Shown: positions 16,082 through 25,304, counted from the stretch's first letter. The stretch: DNA of 64,000 bases from Thermoanaerobacteraceae bacterium (GCA_017656305.1 JACDOG010000007.1:1-64000), one strand, 5' to 3'. Translations and numbers: made by a program. The notes: generated from the sequence alone by a model not told the origin.

Positions 16082-16786
16082 TCATGAGCATAATAAATAG
16101 TTGATTTGCTGTGAAAATGTTAAATTTTTAATGTTCCATTTTCTCCTGGGGCAGTCCACCATGATGTACGGGCGCCGTAATTGCTGAACAAATTCGAAAA
16201 ATTTGCGATCCAGCCACGGCGGGGTCCAGGCACCGGACCGGCAGATATGGATCACCGCAACGTCATACTTCTGTTTTAAGTCTCCTAGTTTACAGTAACT
16301 GACATCAAATAAACGATTCACTTCCTTAAAATCGTCTTCCTTTTCATGGCTGTACGGGCTGTATACTATGGTAGCTTTATCGATTATTTTGTCCTTTAGC
16401 AGCTTACCAAGCCAGTTGGCACAGTTGACTTCAAAATCTAGCGAACGTATTCCACCATAGCCCAAGTCGGCATGGGCATCAAACAAGAAAACCTGACTGC
16501 AGTCAATTTCCCGGGCAATACAATATGAAAGCTTGTGCGAATCAGAAACATATACCTCTGTCGCTTTTGTGATATTGAAATATTTGCTTACCGTTGACCA
16601 AAAACCATTCAGTTCAGGACCTGCAGCAACTGTTCTCTCCAAGTCTTCCCCCAGCATTTTATGTTTGATATATCTCTGATACCAGGCATCATTCAGATTT
16701 TTGCTGCTTTCAATATAGGAAAAATACCACTGCTTTCTTACCGGAATGAAATAGTCCCAGTCAATACTTAATAGATTTTTCCCCAT
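16082..16786 (-). CDS. UPF0489 family protein (arginase-like fold) under CIRCE control
   Basis: A 234-residue cytoplasmic protein. The N-terminal LLSIDWDYF and central LFDAHADLGYGG are UPF0489 hallmarks and resemble the Asp/His metal ligands of arginase/deacetylase enzymes (DAHAD). The function of the family is unknown. It is a single-gene unit. The ATG follows ATGAGGTGATCTT. Upstream lie a consensus sigma-A promoter and a CIRCE heat-shock operator, which is unexpected for this family. Confidence 0.8.
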   Translation of the reverse strand: MGKNLLSIDWDYFIPVRKQWYFSYIESSKNLNDAWYQRYIKHKMLGEDLERTVAAGPELNGFWSTVSKYFNITKATEVYVSDSHKLSYCIAREIDCSQVFLFDAHADLGYGGIRSLDFEVNCANWLGKLLKDKIIDKATIVYSPYSHEKEDDFKEVNRLFDVSYCKLGDLKQKYDVAVIHICRSGAWTPPWLDRKFFEFVQQLRRPYIMVDCPRRKWNIKNLTFSQQINYLLCS

Positions 16787-16851
16787 AAGATCACCTCATT
16801 TAACTAAAAAGTCAATGAGTCTCTATGAGGAAAAAACGAAAAAACATCTTA

Positions 16852-16878
16852 TCAGCACTCTAACCAACCGAGTGCTAA
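16852..16878 (-). promoter_or_regulatory. CIRCE operator (HrcA site)
   Basis: TCAGCACTC, nine bases, GAGTGCTAA. This matches the CIRCE inverted repeat TTAGCACTC-N9-GAGTGCTAA at 17 of 18 arm positions. It lies just downstream of the minus-strand -10 box at 16891-16896, where HrcA would block transcription. groES/groEL or hrcA do not follow it. Confidence 0.9.
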
Positions 16879-16890
16879 CGGGTATTTTGA

Positions 16891-16919
16891 ATTATAAAAA
16901 TAAATTTACTTAATTTCAA
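16891..16919 (-). promoter_or_regulatory. Consensus sigma-A promoter of the UPF0489 gene
   Basis: Minus strand: TTGAAA, 17 bases, TATAAT. Transcription should start near 16884, inside or next to the CIRCE element. The rest of the 410-base gap 16787-17196 holds only this control region and the terminator at 17064. Confidence 0.88.
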
Positions 16920-17063
16920 CTGGTAACACAGTTTACTGCTACCCAGAAATTTACATTTATCCCGTTTTTACTGGCAAATTAAGAAATCTCTTATCAAACC
17001 ATTGAAAATCTCCTTCTTTGATCCTTTTTCACGGTAATTGTCCTGGGCCCAACCGAAATGAGA

Positions 17064-17107
17064 AAAAATAAGAAAGACCACAGAATCCCTGTCGGGACCC
17101 TGTGGTC
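17064..17107 (-). terminator. Terminator of the arr operon
   Basis: Minus-strand stem GACCACAG/CTGTGGTC with inner CCC/GGG pairing, followed by TTTCTTATTTTTTC. Confidence 0.85.
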
Positions 17108-17196
17108 ATAAATCTGGAAATCGTAACAGCTTAATCAGGCTGTCTTTCCTGCAACCGGCACCTGATAAAACCTTTTGCGGCTGTCTGGAATGTACA

Positions 17197-17802
17197 TTAC
17201 CGGCTTAACAGCTCCAGATCCTGACGGATAAAGTTTCTCGTTATTTCAGCTGTTATTTTGTAAAAGTCAGTAGCGGCATTTTCGATAATCTTACGACAAA
17301 ACGGTTCCGCCCAGGGCTGCAGGTACCTCTCAAGAAAGCGTTTCTGTCGAGAAACAGTAGCTTCACCCTGCAGTTCCTTGAAAATCAGAAAATACATAAA
17401 CTCCAGTTCTGCCACAATGTGGTCCGGTGGCTCCTTGAAATTCTCATCCAGCTGCAGGCCTGCCTCCTGGTAGGCTGCAATTACTTCCATGGTTGTATCG
17501 CCCATCACCTTTCTTTTTTCCTCCAAATACACCGAACCGTAAGGTGGAGCCAGCAGGTCAAAGGGGCCAATAAACAATTTTGCATGGTCTACCTGCAGCT
17601 GCTGCACTGCAGCAGCATCTTCGGGCAACTGCTGCACCAATTTTCCCGCCGGTTCCGCCAGTTCCAGATAAACCTTGCACAGTTGCTCCGCCAGGGAAAC
17701 CACTATATCCCCCAGGTCTTCATCCGGTTGCTGGTAACACAGGGACAGCAATTTGTAAACATTGGCTCTAATCTCATTGTTAGTAACGGCTTCAGCCATC
17801 AA
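17197..17802 (-). CDS. arrD: TorD/DmsD-family molybdoenzyme chaperone (ArrD-like)
   Basis: A 201-residue all-helical cytoplasmic protein of the TorD/NarJ redox-enzyme maturation family. Recognisable are the N-terminal RANVYKLLSLCYQQPDE and the YGSVYLEEKRKVMGDTT stretch, followed by the PPDHIVAELEFMYFL motif typical of the family. It would bind the Tat signal and hold the catalytic subunit until the molybdenum cofactor is inserted. It ends the arrCABD-like operon, 20 bases after the iron-sulfur subunit gene. Confidence 0.88.
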   Translation of the reverse strand: MMAEAVTNNEIRANVYKLLSLCYQQPDEDLGDIVVSLAEQLCKVYLELAEPAGKLVQQLPEDAAAVQQLQVDHAKLFIGPFDLLAPPYGSVYLEEKRKVMGDTTMEVIAAYQEAGLQLDENFKEPPDHIVAELEFMYFLIFKELQGEATVSRQKRFLERYLQPWAEPFCRKIIENAATDFYKITAEITRNFIRQDLELLSR

Positions 17803-17822
17803 ATCATCTCCAATTCAGTTAC

Positions 17823-18533
17823 TTAAAATTCTCTAATATAGAATACCTTGGGTTTGGTACCAAAATTCTCTCCCAGCCGGAAATAACTGTACTGGTTCAG
17901 CAATTTATTAACTTCGCTATTAGGATCATCCAGGTCCCCAAACACCCTGGCTCCACTTGGGCAGGAATACACGCAGTAGGGCACTTTGCCCTCTTTAATT
18001 CTGTGGTCACACATGGTACACTTCTCCACAACACCTTTGGGCCGCACACCGGCATAGGTCTTGGCGCGGTCGGGGTTATAGTACGGGAATGGCACGTCAT
18101 AATTTTTCCCCATTTCCTGGCCGCTGGACGTAATTTTCTCTATTGCCTCTTCCTTGTCATACCAGAATTCGTGTGGCTTTTCCTCATTGAAATAGATCAC
18201 GCCATACGGGTCTGCCACCACGCATGCTTTGCAGCCAATACACTTACTGGGGTCATGCAGGGTTAAGCCATTTTCGTCCTTATGCATGGCGCCAACCGGG
18301 CAAGCCTTAACGCAGGGCGCCTCCTCACAGTGGTTACAGAGCGTCGGGATAAACTCGTAACGAACGTTGGGAAACTTACCCCGCGTTCTGTGAATATAGT
18401 TGGCCCAGTAAATACCCTCGGGTACGTTATTTTCGTTTTTGCACGCAATGGCGCATGCACCGCAGCCCGCACATTTATGCAAATCTATCACCATAGCATA
18501 ATTAGGCACCCTCATCGCCTCCTTAAATGGCAT
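17823..18533 (-). CDS. arrB: Four-cluster iron-sulfur subunit of respiratory arsenate reductase-like enzyme
   Basis: A 236-residue DmsB/ArrB-type electron-transfer subunit. The cysteine groups in order are CAGCGACAIAC, CNHCEEAPCVKACP, CIGCKACVVADP and CTMCDHRIKEGKVPYCVYSCP. The third group has Asp where the fourth Cys is normally found (a GAC codon, clear in the sequence). It would carry electrons from the membrane subunit to the molybdopterin subunit outside the cytoplasmic membrane. It has no signal of its own, so it is presumably carried along by the Tat-exported partner. Gene spacing is 12 bases to arrA. Confidence 0.85.
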   Translation of the reverse strand: MPFKEAMRVPNYAMVIDLHKCAGCGACAIACKNENNVPEGIYWANYIHRTRGKFPNVRYEFIPTLCNHCEEAPCVKACPVGAMHKDENGLTLHDPSKCIGCKACVVADPYGVIYFNEEKPHEFWYDKEEAIEKITSSGQEMGKNYDVPFPYYNPDRAKTYAGVRPKGVVEKCTMCDHRIKEGKVPYCVYSCPSGARVFGDLDDPNSEVNKLLNQYSYFRLGENFGTKPKVFYIREF

Positions 18534-18545
18534 TCTTTATAGAAT

Positions 18546-21092
18546 TTAAAGCTTTTCCACCTTAACTCTCGTAACCCCGCCGTGACGCACGGTACTGCCG
18601 CTTAAGCGTTCATAGTCAGCCGGCAGCAGTTCATTATTGTTGCCGCCTCTGGGCATGCGCTTCTTAAAGTCTTTGGCTGCAATACGCCCGTATGCCCAGT
18701 GTCCTTGACCATAGCACTTAACAATCGTTCCCGGGCGAACACCTTCCCATACTTTAGCAGTACATTCTATTTCACCAGTCGGAGACTTCAGTCTAATCTT
18801 GTCGCCAGTTTTCAAGCCTAGCTTTCCCGCATCGACAGGATTAATCTTGGCCACGTCATCCCAGCGCTCATCACCGGGGTCAACATCCTTGAATTCCTGA
18901 TACCACTGGCAGTTGGCCGAACGCGCTTCCCGGTTTAACCGCGAGCGGTGCTCCACAAAGATGAAGGGATACTCTTTTTCATCTCCCCAGCGAAACGGTT
19001 CTTCGTAATGGGGCACAAACGCCAGCTCGCCTCGTGCCTGGTACTTGGTGACTTTCATTATATCGTCCACATTCGTATTGTGTTTTTCGGCATGATGCTC
19101 CAAAGCAGCTTTCAGCGTTTCGCTGTAAAATTCAAACTTGCCCGTCTTGGTACCGAAGTCTTTCCACTTGTTTCTAAACTTATAGGGCTCCGAATTCCAA
19201 ATACCGACCTTTTTAAACTCTTCCCAGCCGCTAAACTGGTCACCTTCGGTTTTAATTGCCGGGTCCCAGATTGGTTGGGTCATGGTTTTCAGCACGTACT
19301 CGGAAAACTCCCAGCTGTTGGTAGGTGTCTTGCCAGTTTCGGGATCTTTAATAGATTTGAAATAGTCCAGCACATTGGTAAATCCTTTTTCCGCCAGCTT
19401 TTCGGCAATCATCCACGGAATTTCCGTCTCATCAATTCTGACATCCCATACCGGCTCGATAACCCGTTGATTCATGGCGATGTAAGAAATCGTATTGGCC
19501 TTACTCTCGATATAACCTAATCTTTCGTAGAGATGGTGCGCTGCCGGCAGTACTATGTCGGCAAACATGGCCATCTCCGAAGGATGGGTGGTAATGTGCA
19601 CAAAGAACGGCAGCTTTTCCAGTGCCTTTTCCCAGCGTGAAGCCCCAGCACAGGAGAACGTGAAGTTATTCCAGTAACCGATAGCCATCTTAACCTCGTA
19701 GGGGTCTTCGTCGAGTATGGCATCCGCTAGACGATTGGTAACAACACCTTTGCCTGACTTACCTTTTTTCAGTGCCGGGAATTCCTTATAACCGCGCTGG
19801 TCCACCTTGTGATGTTTGTTGCCTGCTTTGGCAATATCATCCATAAACGGTTCTACACTCGGTATCGCCTGAGTCGGATACTTGGCACTGCGAATTGTAC
19901 CGCCCACATTGTCTACGGAACCAACCAGTCCGTTTAAGGCGTGGGCAGCCATGGCTGCATAGCCGCCGCGAACCTGCATACTTGTTCCCGGCGACAGCCA
20001 GGAAATGGCTTTCGGTGCCGCCTCGGCAAACTCTCTGGCAACACGAATGATCTGCTCCGCCGGAATACCGGCTTTTTGTTCTGCCCACTGCGGCGTCCGA
20101 TCCTTAAGCTCCAAATTCCACCACCGTACAAGGCCGTAGGTCAGATTTTCCTGGAAGGTTTCCGGGTCTACTGTTTCGCCTTGCTTGAATCTGTTCACAC
20201 CGTCCACAAAGTCACCGACAAATGACTTATTCCACAAGCCTTCAGTCAAAATCACATGAGCCATAGCCGTGGCCAAAGCACCGTCTTCCCCCGGTATGAC
20301 CGGCAACCATTCGTCCGCTTTGGCTGCTGTAACCGATAACCTGGGGTCAATGACCGCAACCTTTGCCCGGTCCATAACCTCGCCCCAAACATTCATGGCA
20401 TGGGGGACCTGCCGGTTGGAGGCCAGGGGGTCCGCTCCCCAGAGAATCACGTACCTGGTATTTCGCAGGTCATAGTCCCTGTATCCCCAATAATGCTCGG
20501 TGTAGTACGAACCAAACTTTTCCGCCTCAGCACAGAGGGCACTGTGAGAAATGCTGTTGGGTGACCCAATTAATTTGGGAAACGCCCCGTAAAGAATTTC
20601 CCGCAGGTAAGTGTAACGCCCGCGCATCAACACAAACTTGTGGGGTTCATTGTTTTTCCTTAATTCCAAAAATTTCTCTGCAATTTCATCAATAGCTTCA
20701 TCCCAGGTAATGGGAACAAATTGGGGGTCCTCATTTCTGCCTTTCTTAGGATTTGTCCGTTTCATGGGCGTCTTGATTCTATCCGGGTCATAAACCTGCT
20801 GCAAGGATAGATGCGCCCGCGGGCAGACTTTCCCGTCGTGGTTGTTGGCCTTGGAATGCGGGTTGCCTCTAACTTTTACGGCCCGGCCGTTAACTACCTT
20901 TACCTGCACGGCACACCAGGTGGTACATCCCTGGCAGACCGTTGGACGCCATTCACCTTCACTTACCTGCTTATTCTCCTTTCCGCTATTTTCTGCCAGT
21001 GCCTGCAGCATGGGTTTTGTCCCACCTGCACCAGCAGCAATTACCCCTGTCGCAACAGAAGCTTTTATGAACGACCTTCTGCTTAATTTCAT
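18546..21092 (-). CDS. arrA: Molybdopterin oxidoreductase, respiratory arsenate reductase-like (ArrA)
   Basis: An 848-residue CISM-family enzyme. It has a Tat signal (SRRSFIKASVATG) and an N-terminal [4Fe-4S] motif CQGCTTWC with the last Cys in DGKVCPRAH. Molybdopterin-binding domains and a dinucleotide-binding C-domain follow. Segments such as YYTEHYWGYRDYD, LWNKSFVGDF and WWNLELKDRT correspond, from memory, to the regions targeted by published arrA primers. Together with the C-A-B-D gene order and the nearby arsenic genes this favours arsenate as substrate. Other anaerobic reductases of the family (tetrathionate, polysulfide) are not excluded. Confidence 0.8.
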   Translation of the reverse strand: MKLSRRSFIKASVATGVIAAGAGGTKPMLQALAENSGKENKQVSEGEWRPTVCQGCTTWCAVQVKVVNGRAVKVRGNPHSKANNHDGKVCPRAHLSLQQVYDPDRIKTPMKRTNPKKGRNEDPQFVPITWDEAIDEIAEKFLELRKNNEPHKFVLMRGRYTYLREILYGAFPKLIGSPNSISHSALCAEAEKFGSYYTEHYWGYRDYDLRNTRYVILWGADPLASNRQVPHAMNVWGEVMDRAKVAVIDPRLSVTAAKADEWLPVIPGEDGALATAMAHVILTEGLWNKSFVGDFVDGVNRFKQGETVDPETFQENLTYGLVRWWNLELKDRTPQWAEQKAGIPAEQIIRVAREFAEAAPKAISWLSPGTSMQVRGGYAAMAAHALNGLVGSVDNVGGTIRSAKYPTQAIPSVEPFMDDIAKAGNKHHKVDQRGYKEFPALKKGKSGKGVVTNRLADAILDEDPYEVKMAIGYWNNFTFSCAGASRWEKALEKLPFFVHITTHPSEMAMFADIVLPAAHHLYERLGYIESKANTISYIAMNQRVIEPVWDVRIDETEIPWMIAEKLAEKGFTNVLDYFKSIKDPETGKTPTNSWEFSEYVLKTMTQPIWDPAIKTEGDQFSGWEEFKKVGIWNSEPYKFRNKWKDFGTKTGKFEFYSETLKAALEHHAEKHNTNVDDIMKVTKYQARGELAFVPHYEEPFRWGDEKEYPFIFVEHRSRLNREARSANCQWYQEFKDVDPGDERWDDVAKINPVDAGKLGLKTGDKIRLKSPTGEIECTAKVWEGVRPGTIVKCYGQGHWAYGRIAAKDFKKRMPRGGNNNELLPADYERLSGSTVRHGGVTRVKVEKL

Positions 21093-21119
21093 TCAAACAA
21101 CCCTCCTTAAGTTAGCTGG

Positions 21120-22034
21120 TTAAAACAGAGGATAATTAACTTGTCCGGCTGCCAGAATGACATTCTTCAGTACAAAGCCACCAATTAAAATTAAGACCGC
21201 TGTCACAGTGGTAAGCGTAGAACCTACCTGCCCTTTTTTGGCGGACTGCAGACCATAGATGCTGAATACCAGCGGTAAAACCAGACCTACCACCACAGCG
21301 CCCAGCCACCACTGAGTTCCGTAATTGGCCAGCAGATATTGCAAGTTAAAGACCATGTTTTCATTACCCCTGGCCATGGTGAACATCCAGGCAAATACGG
21401 TCAGCAGTTCAACTGCCAGCAGAATAATGTTTACCAGATTGAGGTTAAACGCAGAACCGGTTTCCCCACCTGCAGCGGTTTCAGCCGCCGTTTCTGCAGT
21501 GGTAACATGTGCAGGAATTACAGCGTTGACCAGGACAACCAGCGCTATACCGGAAAGAACGGAAGAAACAAAAAATATCACCGGTAGCGCACCATTATTC
21601 CATAATGCCGCGCTGGCGTTGGAACTAAGGAGAAACCCGTGATATAAGCCGACACCTACTGCAAACAAACCGCCCAGCCATTTCACCAGGCCGCCCAATC
21701 CTTCCTCATCTTTTTGCTGCAACACCAATACGGCATAAACAACTGCCAGAATTACAAAACCCGCCTGCAGGTACACCCCCCATGACATTACCGAAGCGGG
21801 GTTGTTGCGAAACAGTGTCGTGATAAAACGTTCGGGACGCCCCAGTTCAAAAATCAGAAATAAAAGTCCCATACACACTGCTACGGGGGAAATGACCGCA
21901 GCTGTCTTTCTTAGAAGCCGGTAGGATTCACCGAATGCAGCAGCAAACAGGGCCAGCAGAAAAGCGCCGACACCCACGCCCCCTAAAAACAAATCAATGG
22001 TTACCCGTATGTCCCAGGGAACAAAGGAATTCAT
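21120..22034 (-). CDS. arrC: NrfD/PsrC-family quinol-oxidising membrane subunit (ArrC-like)
   Basis: A 304-residue polytopic membrane protein with about eight predicted helices and no haem ligands of cytochrome type. The first helix begins RVTIDLFLGGVGVGAFLLAL, typical of NrfD-like anchors. It would oxidise menaquinol and feed the iron-sulfur subunit. First gene of the arrCABD-like operon, 27 bases upstream of arrA. The start follows AAGGAGGTTTAAAAC. Confidence 0.85.
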   Translation of the reverse strand: MNSFVPWDIRVTIDLFLGGVGVGAFLLALFAAAFGESYRLLRKTAAVISPVAVCMGLLFLIFELGRPERFITTLFRNNPASVMSWGVYLQAGFVILAVVYAVLVLQQKDEEGLGGLVKWLGGLFAVGVGLYHGFLLSSNASAALWNNGALPVIFFVSSVLSGIALVVLVNAVIPAHVTTAETAAETAAGGETGSAFNLNLVNIILLAVELLTVFAWMFTMARGNENMVFNLQYLLANYGTQWWLGAVVVGLVLPLVFSIYGLQSAKKGQVGSTLTTVTAVLILIGGFVLKNVILAAGQVNYPLF

Positions 22035-22181
22035 GTTTTAAACCTCCTTACAAATGTAGTTACAGGATGCCACTCCGCAGCAGTTAAAAGCCTTCTAAAC
22101 CCCCTTTCTCATTGTGTTTTATTTCATTATCCCATGTTCCCAACAGCACGACCATCGGGCATTCCATTGAATTGGATACAT

Positions 22182-22218
22182 AAAAACCCCGATTACTTCG
22201 ACAGTAATCGGGGTTTTT
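22182..22218. terminator. Terminator after the arr regulator genes
   Basis: Perfect stem CCCCGATTAC/GTAATCGGGG with T runs on both strands. It separates the regulator operon from arrC. Confidence 0.88.
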
Positions 22219-22237
22219 CCCTGAATTTTAGCTTTTT

Positions 22238-22894
22238 CTAAATCAATCCGTTTTCCATGGCATACTGCACCAGTTCCGAACGTTTCTTTAGCCCCAGTTT
22301 GGTTTTTATGTTGGCCTTATGAGTTTCAACCGTCTTAATACTGATGACCAGTTCTTCGGCAATCTGCTTGTTGGTATATCCCAGGGCCACCAAACCGAGA
22401 ACCTCTTTCTCCCGTGTACTTAAAACCTGCTTGTCGGCGGCTTTTCCTGCACCTCCAGCATTCCTGCCTAGGGCCAAGTTCACCAGTGAAGTAGCCAGCG
22501 TCGGGTCCAAATAAGTCTCACCCCGTCCCACAGCTCTAATTGCTGCCAGCAGTTCACTGTCCGAAGCCTTCTTGAGAATATATCCCTTGGCTCCCAGTTC
22601 CAGTGCCTTTTGCAAATATTCCTCTTCCCCGTACATGGTTAAAAGCAAAATGTTGGTCCGGGGCGCAATTTTCTTAATTTCCGGAACCAGGCCCAACCCA
22701 TCGGTATCTCCCAGGTTGATATCCAGCACCATCACGTCCGGCTTCAGAGATTTGCAGGCTGCCAACGCTTCCGCACCATTGGTAGCCTCTCCGACCACCT
22801 CCAGGTCATCGGTGTTGTCCAGCAGTAACTGCAAACCGCTCAGCAGCACGGCATGATCATCCACCAGCAGCACTCGAAACCTTTTCTGTTTCAC
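22238..22894 (-). CDS. NarL/LuxR-type response regulator (ArrR-like)
   Basis: A 218-residue two-domain regulator. The receiver domain has VLLVDDHAVLLSG, the phospho-acceptor Asp in VMVLDINL, and Lys in GYILKKAS. The C-terminal LuxR helix-turn-helix has LSTREKEVLGLVALGYTN and ISIKTVETHKANIKTKL. The frame is open five codons upstream to an ATG at 22909, but GGGAGGGAAGCCA precedes the GTG at 22894, so that start is preferred. It overlaps the kinase gene and most likely switches on the arr operon just downstream. Confidence 0.9.
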   Translation of the reverse strand: MKQKRFRVLLVDDHAVLLSGLQLLLDNTDDLEVVGEATNGAEALAACKSLKPDVMVLDINLGDTDGLGLVPEIKKIAPRTNILLLTMYGEEEYLQKALELGAKGYILKKASDSELLAAIRAVGRGETYLDPTLATSLVNLALGRNAGGAGKAADKQVLSTREKEVLGLVALGYTNKQIAEELVISIKTVETHKANIKTKLGLKKRSELVQYAMENGLI

Positions 22895-24356
22895 TGGCTT
22901 CCCTCCCATTCAGCGGAAGTTCTGCATAAACAGTAGTCCCTTTGCCCGGTGCAGTCTCAATGTTCAAAGAACCGCCCAGCATATTCGCTCTTTCCTGCAT
23001 TCCGAACAAGCCAAGGTGACTCATATCTTCATTCTGTCTCAGTACATTGTCCAGGTCAAAGCCTTTGCCATCATCTTCAATAATGGCCAGCACCTTGTCT
23101 TTCGTTTTTTGTAACACTACACTGATGTTTTCAGCCTCCGCATGGCGCAGCGCGTTGGTCAGCGCTTCCTGAACTATTCTGTAAGCCGCAATTTTAATTT
23201 CCGGGGGAATGTGGTCGCCGCTGCAACCCACGGTAGTCAGGCCAATATCTTTCCCCCAGTAAGCCGAGCAGTCCTTGATAAACCGCTCCACCGCTGCCGC
23301 CAGGCCCAGCTTATCCAGGACGCTGGGGCGCAGCTGTCGTGCCAGTAAATGGATACCCTCCAGTGCTTTTCTGACGGTCTGCTGCATCAACGTTACCCGC
23401 TGGTGCAGCTCCTCCTGAGTTTGCGACCCCTCCAGTGAAGCCAGAGCCAGGTTAACGCTGCTTAGTGCCTGGCCTGTTTCATCGTGCAGCTCCCTAGAAA
23501 TACGCAGCCGTTCTTCTTCCTGAGCCGTAATTACTTTGTTAAGAAGAAAACGTCTCATTTTCTCCTTATGCATCACTTCCTGCCACAATTCCTCTCTTTC
23601 CTGTTCCGCTTTTTGCAGTTTGCCGGCCATTTCGTTAAAAGCTTTGGCCAAATGTCCCAGTTCGTCCCGGGCCCAGTCCAAGGACACCCGGTAATCCAAC
23701 CTTCCCTCACCAATGTTTTTCGCCGCAATTACCAGTTCATGCAGTGGATTGGTTATCAATGTGGATAAAAGAAAAGCGATTAACACACCAACAAGTGAAA
23801 TAATCACGGTACTTGTCCAGAGCCTCGTAAGCAGTTTTTCAATAGTAAGCACTATTCCCTTTTCCGACAAACCCAAGCGAATTTGACCAGCCTTTCCGTC
23901 CAAAATTGGTACGGCAATGTCCTGAATCAGTCCTTCCCGGGTTGCAAAGGTTCGTTGGCTGTATTTTTCACCTTCAGCCACCTTATTAAACGTTTTCAAC
24001 CCCTTGGGAATGCCGCGGTCAAAGCTGTCAATCACAACCTGTCCCTCAGAATCAGTGATAAATATATAGGCAACTTCCGAGTTATTGGCCATAGTATCCC
24101 TGATTAATTCGTGCAGTGCATAAATATTGTTGGTCAGTAAGAGGTTTTCACTGCGGGCTGCCAGGTAATTTCCCAAAGATACCCCCTGCTTGGTTAAATC
24201 CTGCCGCAACACTCGGGAAAAGGTATTTTCCGCCTGCCAGATTAACAGCGTCCCCAGCAACAGCACCAGCAGTACGGCAATACCCATAATTTTTGCTTTA
24301 ACGCCAACCAAATTGAAAAACTTGCGGAATAAACGGATGGGAAACCTGTCCTTCAT
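22857..24356 (-). CDS. NarX-type sensor histidine kinase (ArrS-like)
   Basis: A 499-residue membrane kinase. One helix lies near residues 21-43 and another near 176-198, bracketing an extracytoplasmic sensor region of about 130 residues. HAMP and coiled-coil segments follow. HisKA_3 has the phospho-His in ISRELHDETGQALSSV, and the ATPase domain has NALRHAEAENI and IEDDGKGFD. It directly follows the binding-protein gene without a gap. The protein pair plus regulator forms a likely three-component system for sensing an oxyanion, probably arsenate or arsenite. Confidence 0.9.
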   Translation of the reverse strand: MKDRFPIRLFRKFFNLVGVKAKIMGIAVLLVLLLGTLLIWQAENTFSRVLRQDLTKQGVSLGNYLAARSENLLLTNNIYALHELIRDTMANNSEVAYIFITDSEGQVVIDSFDRGIPKGLKTFNKVAEGEKYSQRTFATREGLIQDIAVPILDGKAGQIRLGLSEKGIVLTIEKLLTRLWTSTVIISLVGVLIAFLLSTLITNPLHELVIAAKNIGEGRLDYRVSLDWARDELGHLAKAFNEMAGKLQKAEQEREELWQEVMHKEKMRRFLLNKVITAQEEERLRISRELHDETGQALSSVNLALASLEGSQTQEELHQRVTLMQQTVRKALEGIHLLARQLRPSVLDKLGLAAAVERFIKDCSAYWGKDIGLTTVGCSGDHIPPEIKIAAYRIVQEALTNALRHAEAENISVVLQKTKDKVLAIIEDDGKGFDLDNVLRQNEDMSHLGLFGMQERANMLGGSLNIETAPGKGTTVYAELPLNGREASETEKVSSAAGG

Positions 24357-25277
24357 CTATCTCAATTCCCTTCCTAAAGCGCGCACTGAATCATAGGCAG
24401 CATCGTCAATCTGACGGAACTCCTCCAGCCCCATCTTGGCCAGTATCTTTCTTCCCTGCTCCGTATCGTCCAGGGTGGTGAGAAACCTGACCAACTGCCG
24501 CTTCAATGATTTATCCAGTCCGGGGCGGGCAACAACAGGGGGTGAAGCAAATTCACTGGACTTTTTAATAATCTTTACCTTGCTTGTAACTTCCGGTTCA
24601 TTCTCAGCCATGTGTTTAAATACAAGGCTTTCCACCGCAGCACCGTCCACTATTCCATGGCTGACAGCTTTGATGGAATTATCATGACTGAAAGTAAAAA
24701 TATAATCGGCAAAAAATTTCTCCGGAGAGCTGTTATACTGTTTCTTCAATAAGGACATGGGATACAAGTAACCCGTGGTGGACATGGGATCGGTAAACGC
24801 AAACTTCTTACCTTTTAAATCCGCAAAGGACTCAATACCGCTATCACGGCGAACGATAATGTACGATTGATATTTCGGTTCGCCATTTTTAACCGGCGCG
24901 GCAACTAGCTCCAGTCCAAACTGGTCGTGACCCGTAACATATGAGTAAGTACAGATAAACGCCACGTCTATCTGCCCGGTACGGAGCAACTGATTAACCT
25001 CGGCGTAGGTGTTTCTTTGGATCAACTTTACCGGCCGGTTCAGGGTCTTTGACAGCAGGTCCAGCAGCTCTTCATAATATGAAATACTGCTTTTCGTTGA
25101 CGTCATGGCTGCTAGAGCTACCCGTAGCGGCATATCCTCCGATTTTTTCGCAACGTTTTGTACCTGCTCGGTATCATTAAAGTCAATGTACGGGTACTGT
25201 CCTGTTTCCCCACAGCCGTCAACAACCAAAGACAGCAACAGAAAAAGCACCAACATCAGCAACCAGCGGCTAGTCAA
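24357..25277 (-). CDS. PhnD-like oxyanion-binding lipoprotein (AioX/ArrX-like sensor)
   Basis: A 306-residue periplasmic-binding-type lipoprotein. The signal peptide ends at a lipobox-like VVDGC (Cys22). The mature part has the PhnD/phosphate-phosphonate-binding fold: LRVALAAMTSTK, GQIDVAFICTYSYV, FAFTDPMSTTGYLYP. Proteins of this family next to kinases (AioX, ArrX) present arsenite or arsenate to the sensor rather than to a transporter, and no ABC permease or ATPase gene accompanies it here. TTG start, preceded by AGGGGTG. Confidence 0.82.
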   Translation of the reverse strand: MTSRWLLMLVLFLLLSLVVDGCGETGQYPYIDFNDTEQVQNVAKKSEDMPLRVALAAMTSTKSSISYYEELLDLLSKTLNRPVKLIQRNTYAEVNQLLRTGQIDVAFICTYSYVTGHDQFGLELVAAPVKNGEPKYQSYIIVRRDSGIESFADLKGKKFAFTDPMSTTGYLYPMSLLKKQYNSSPEKFFADYIFTFSHDNSIKAVSHGIVDGAAVESLVFKHMAENEPEVTSKVKIIKKSSEFASPPVVARPGLDKSLKRQLVRFLTTLDDTEQGRKILAKMGLEEFRQIDDAAYDSVRALGRELR

Positions 25278-25304
25278 TGCAGTGACACCCCTTCTTACGT
25301 TTGT

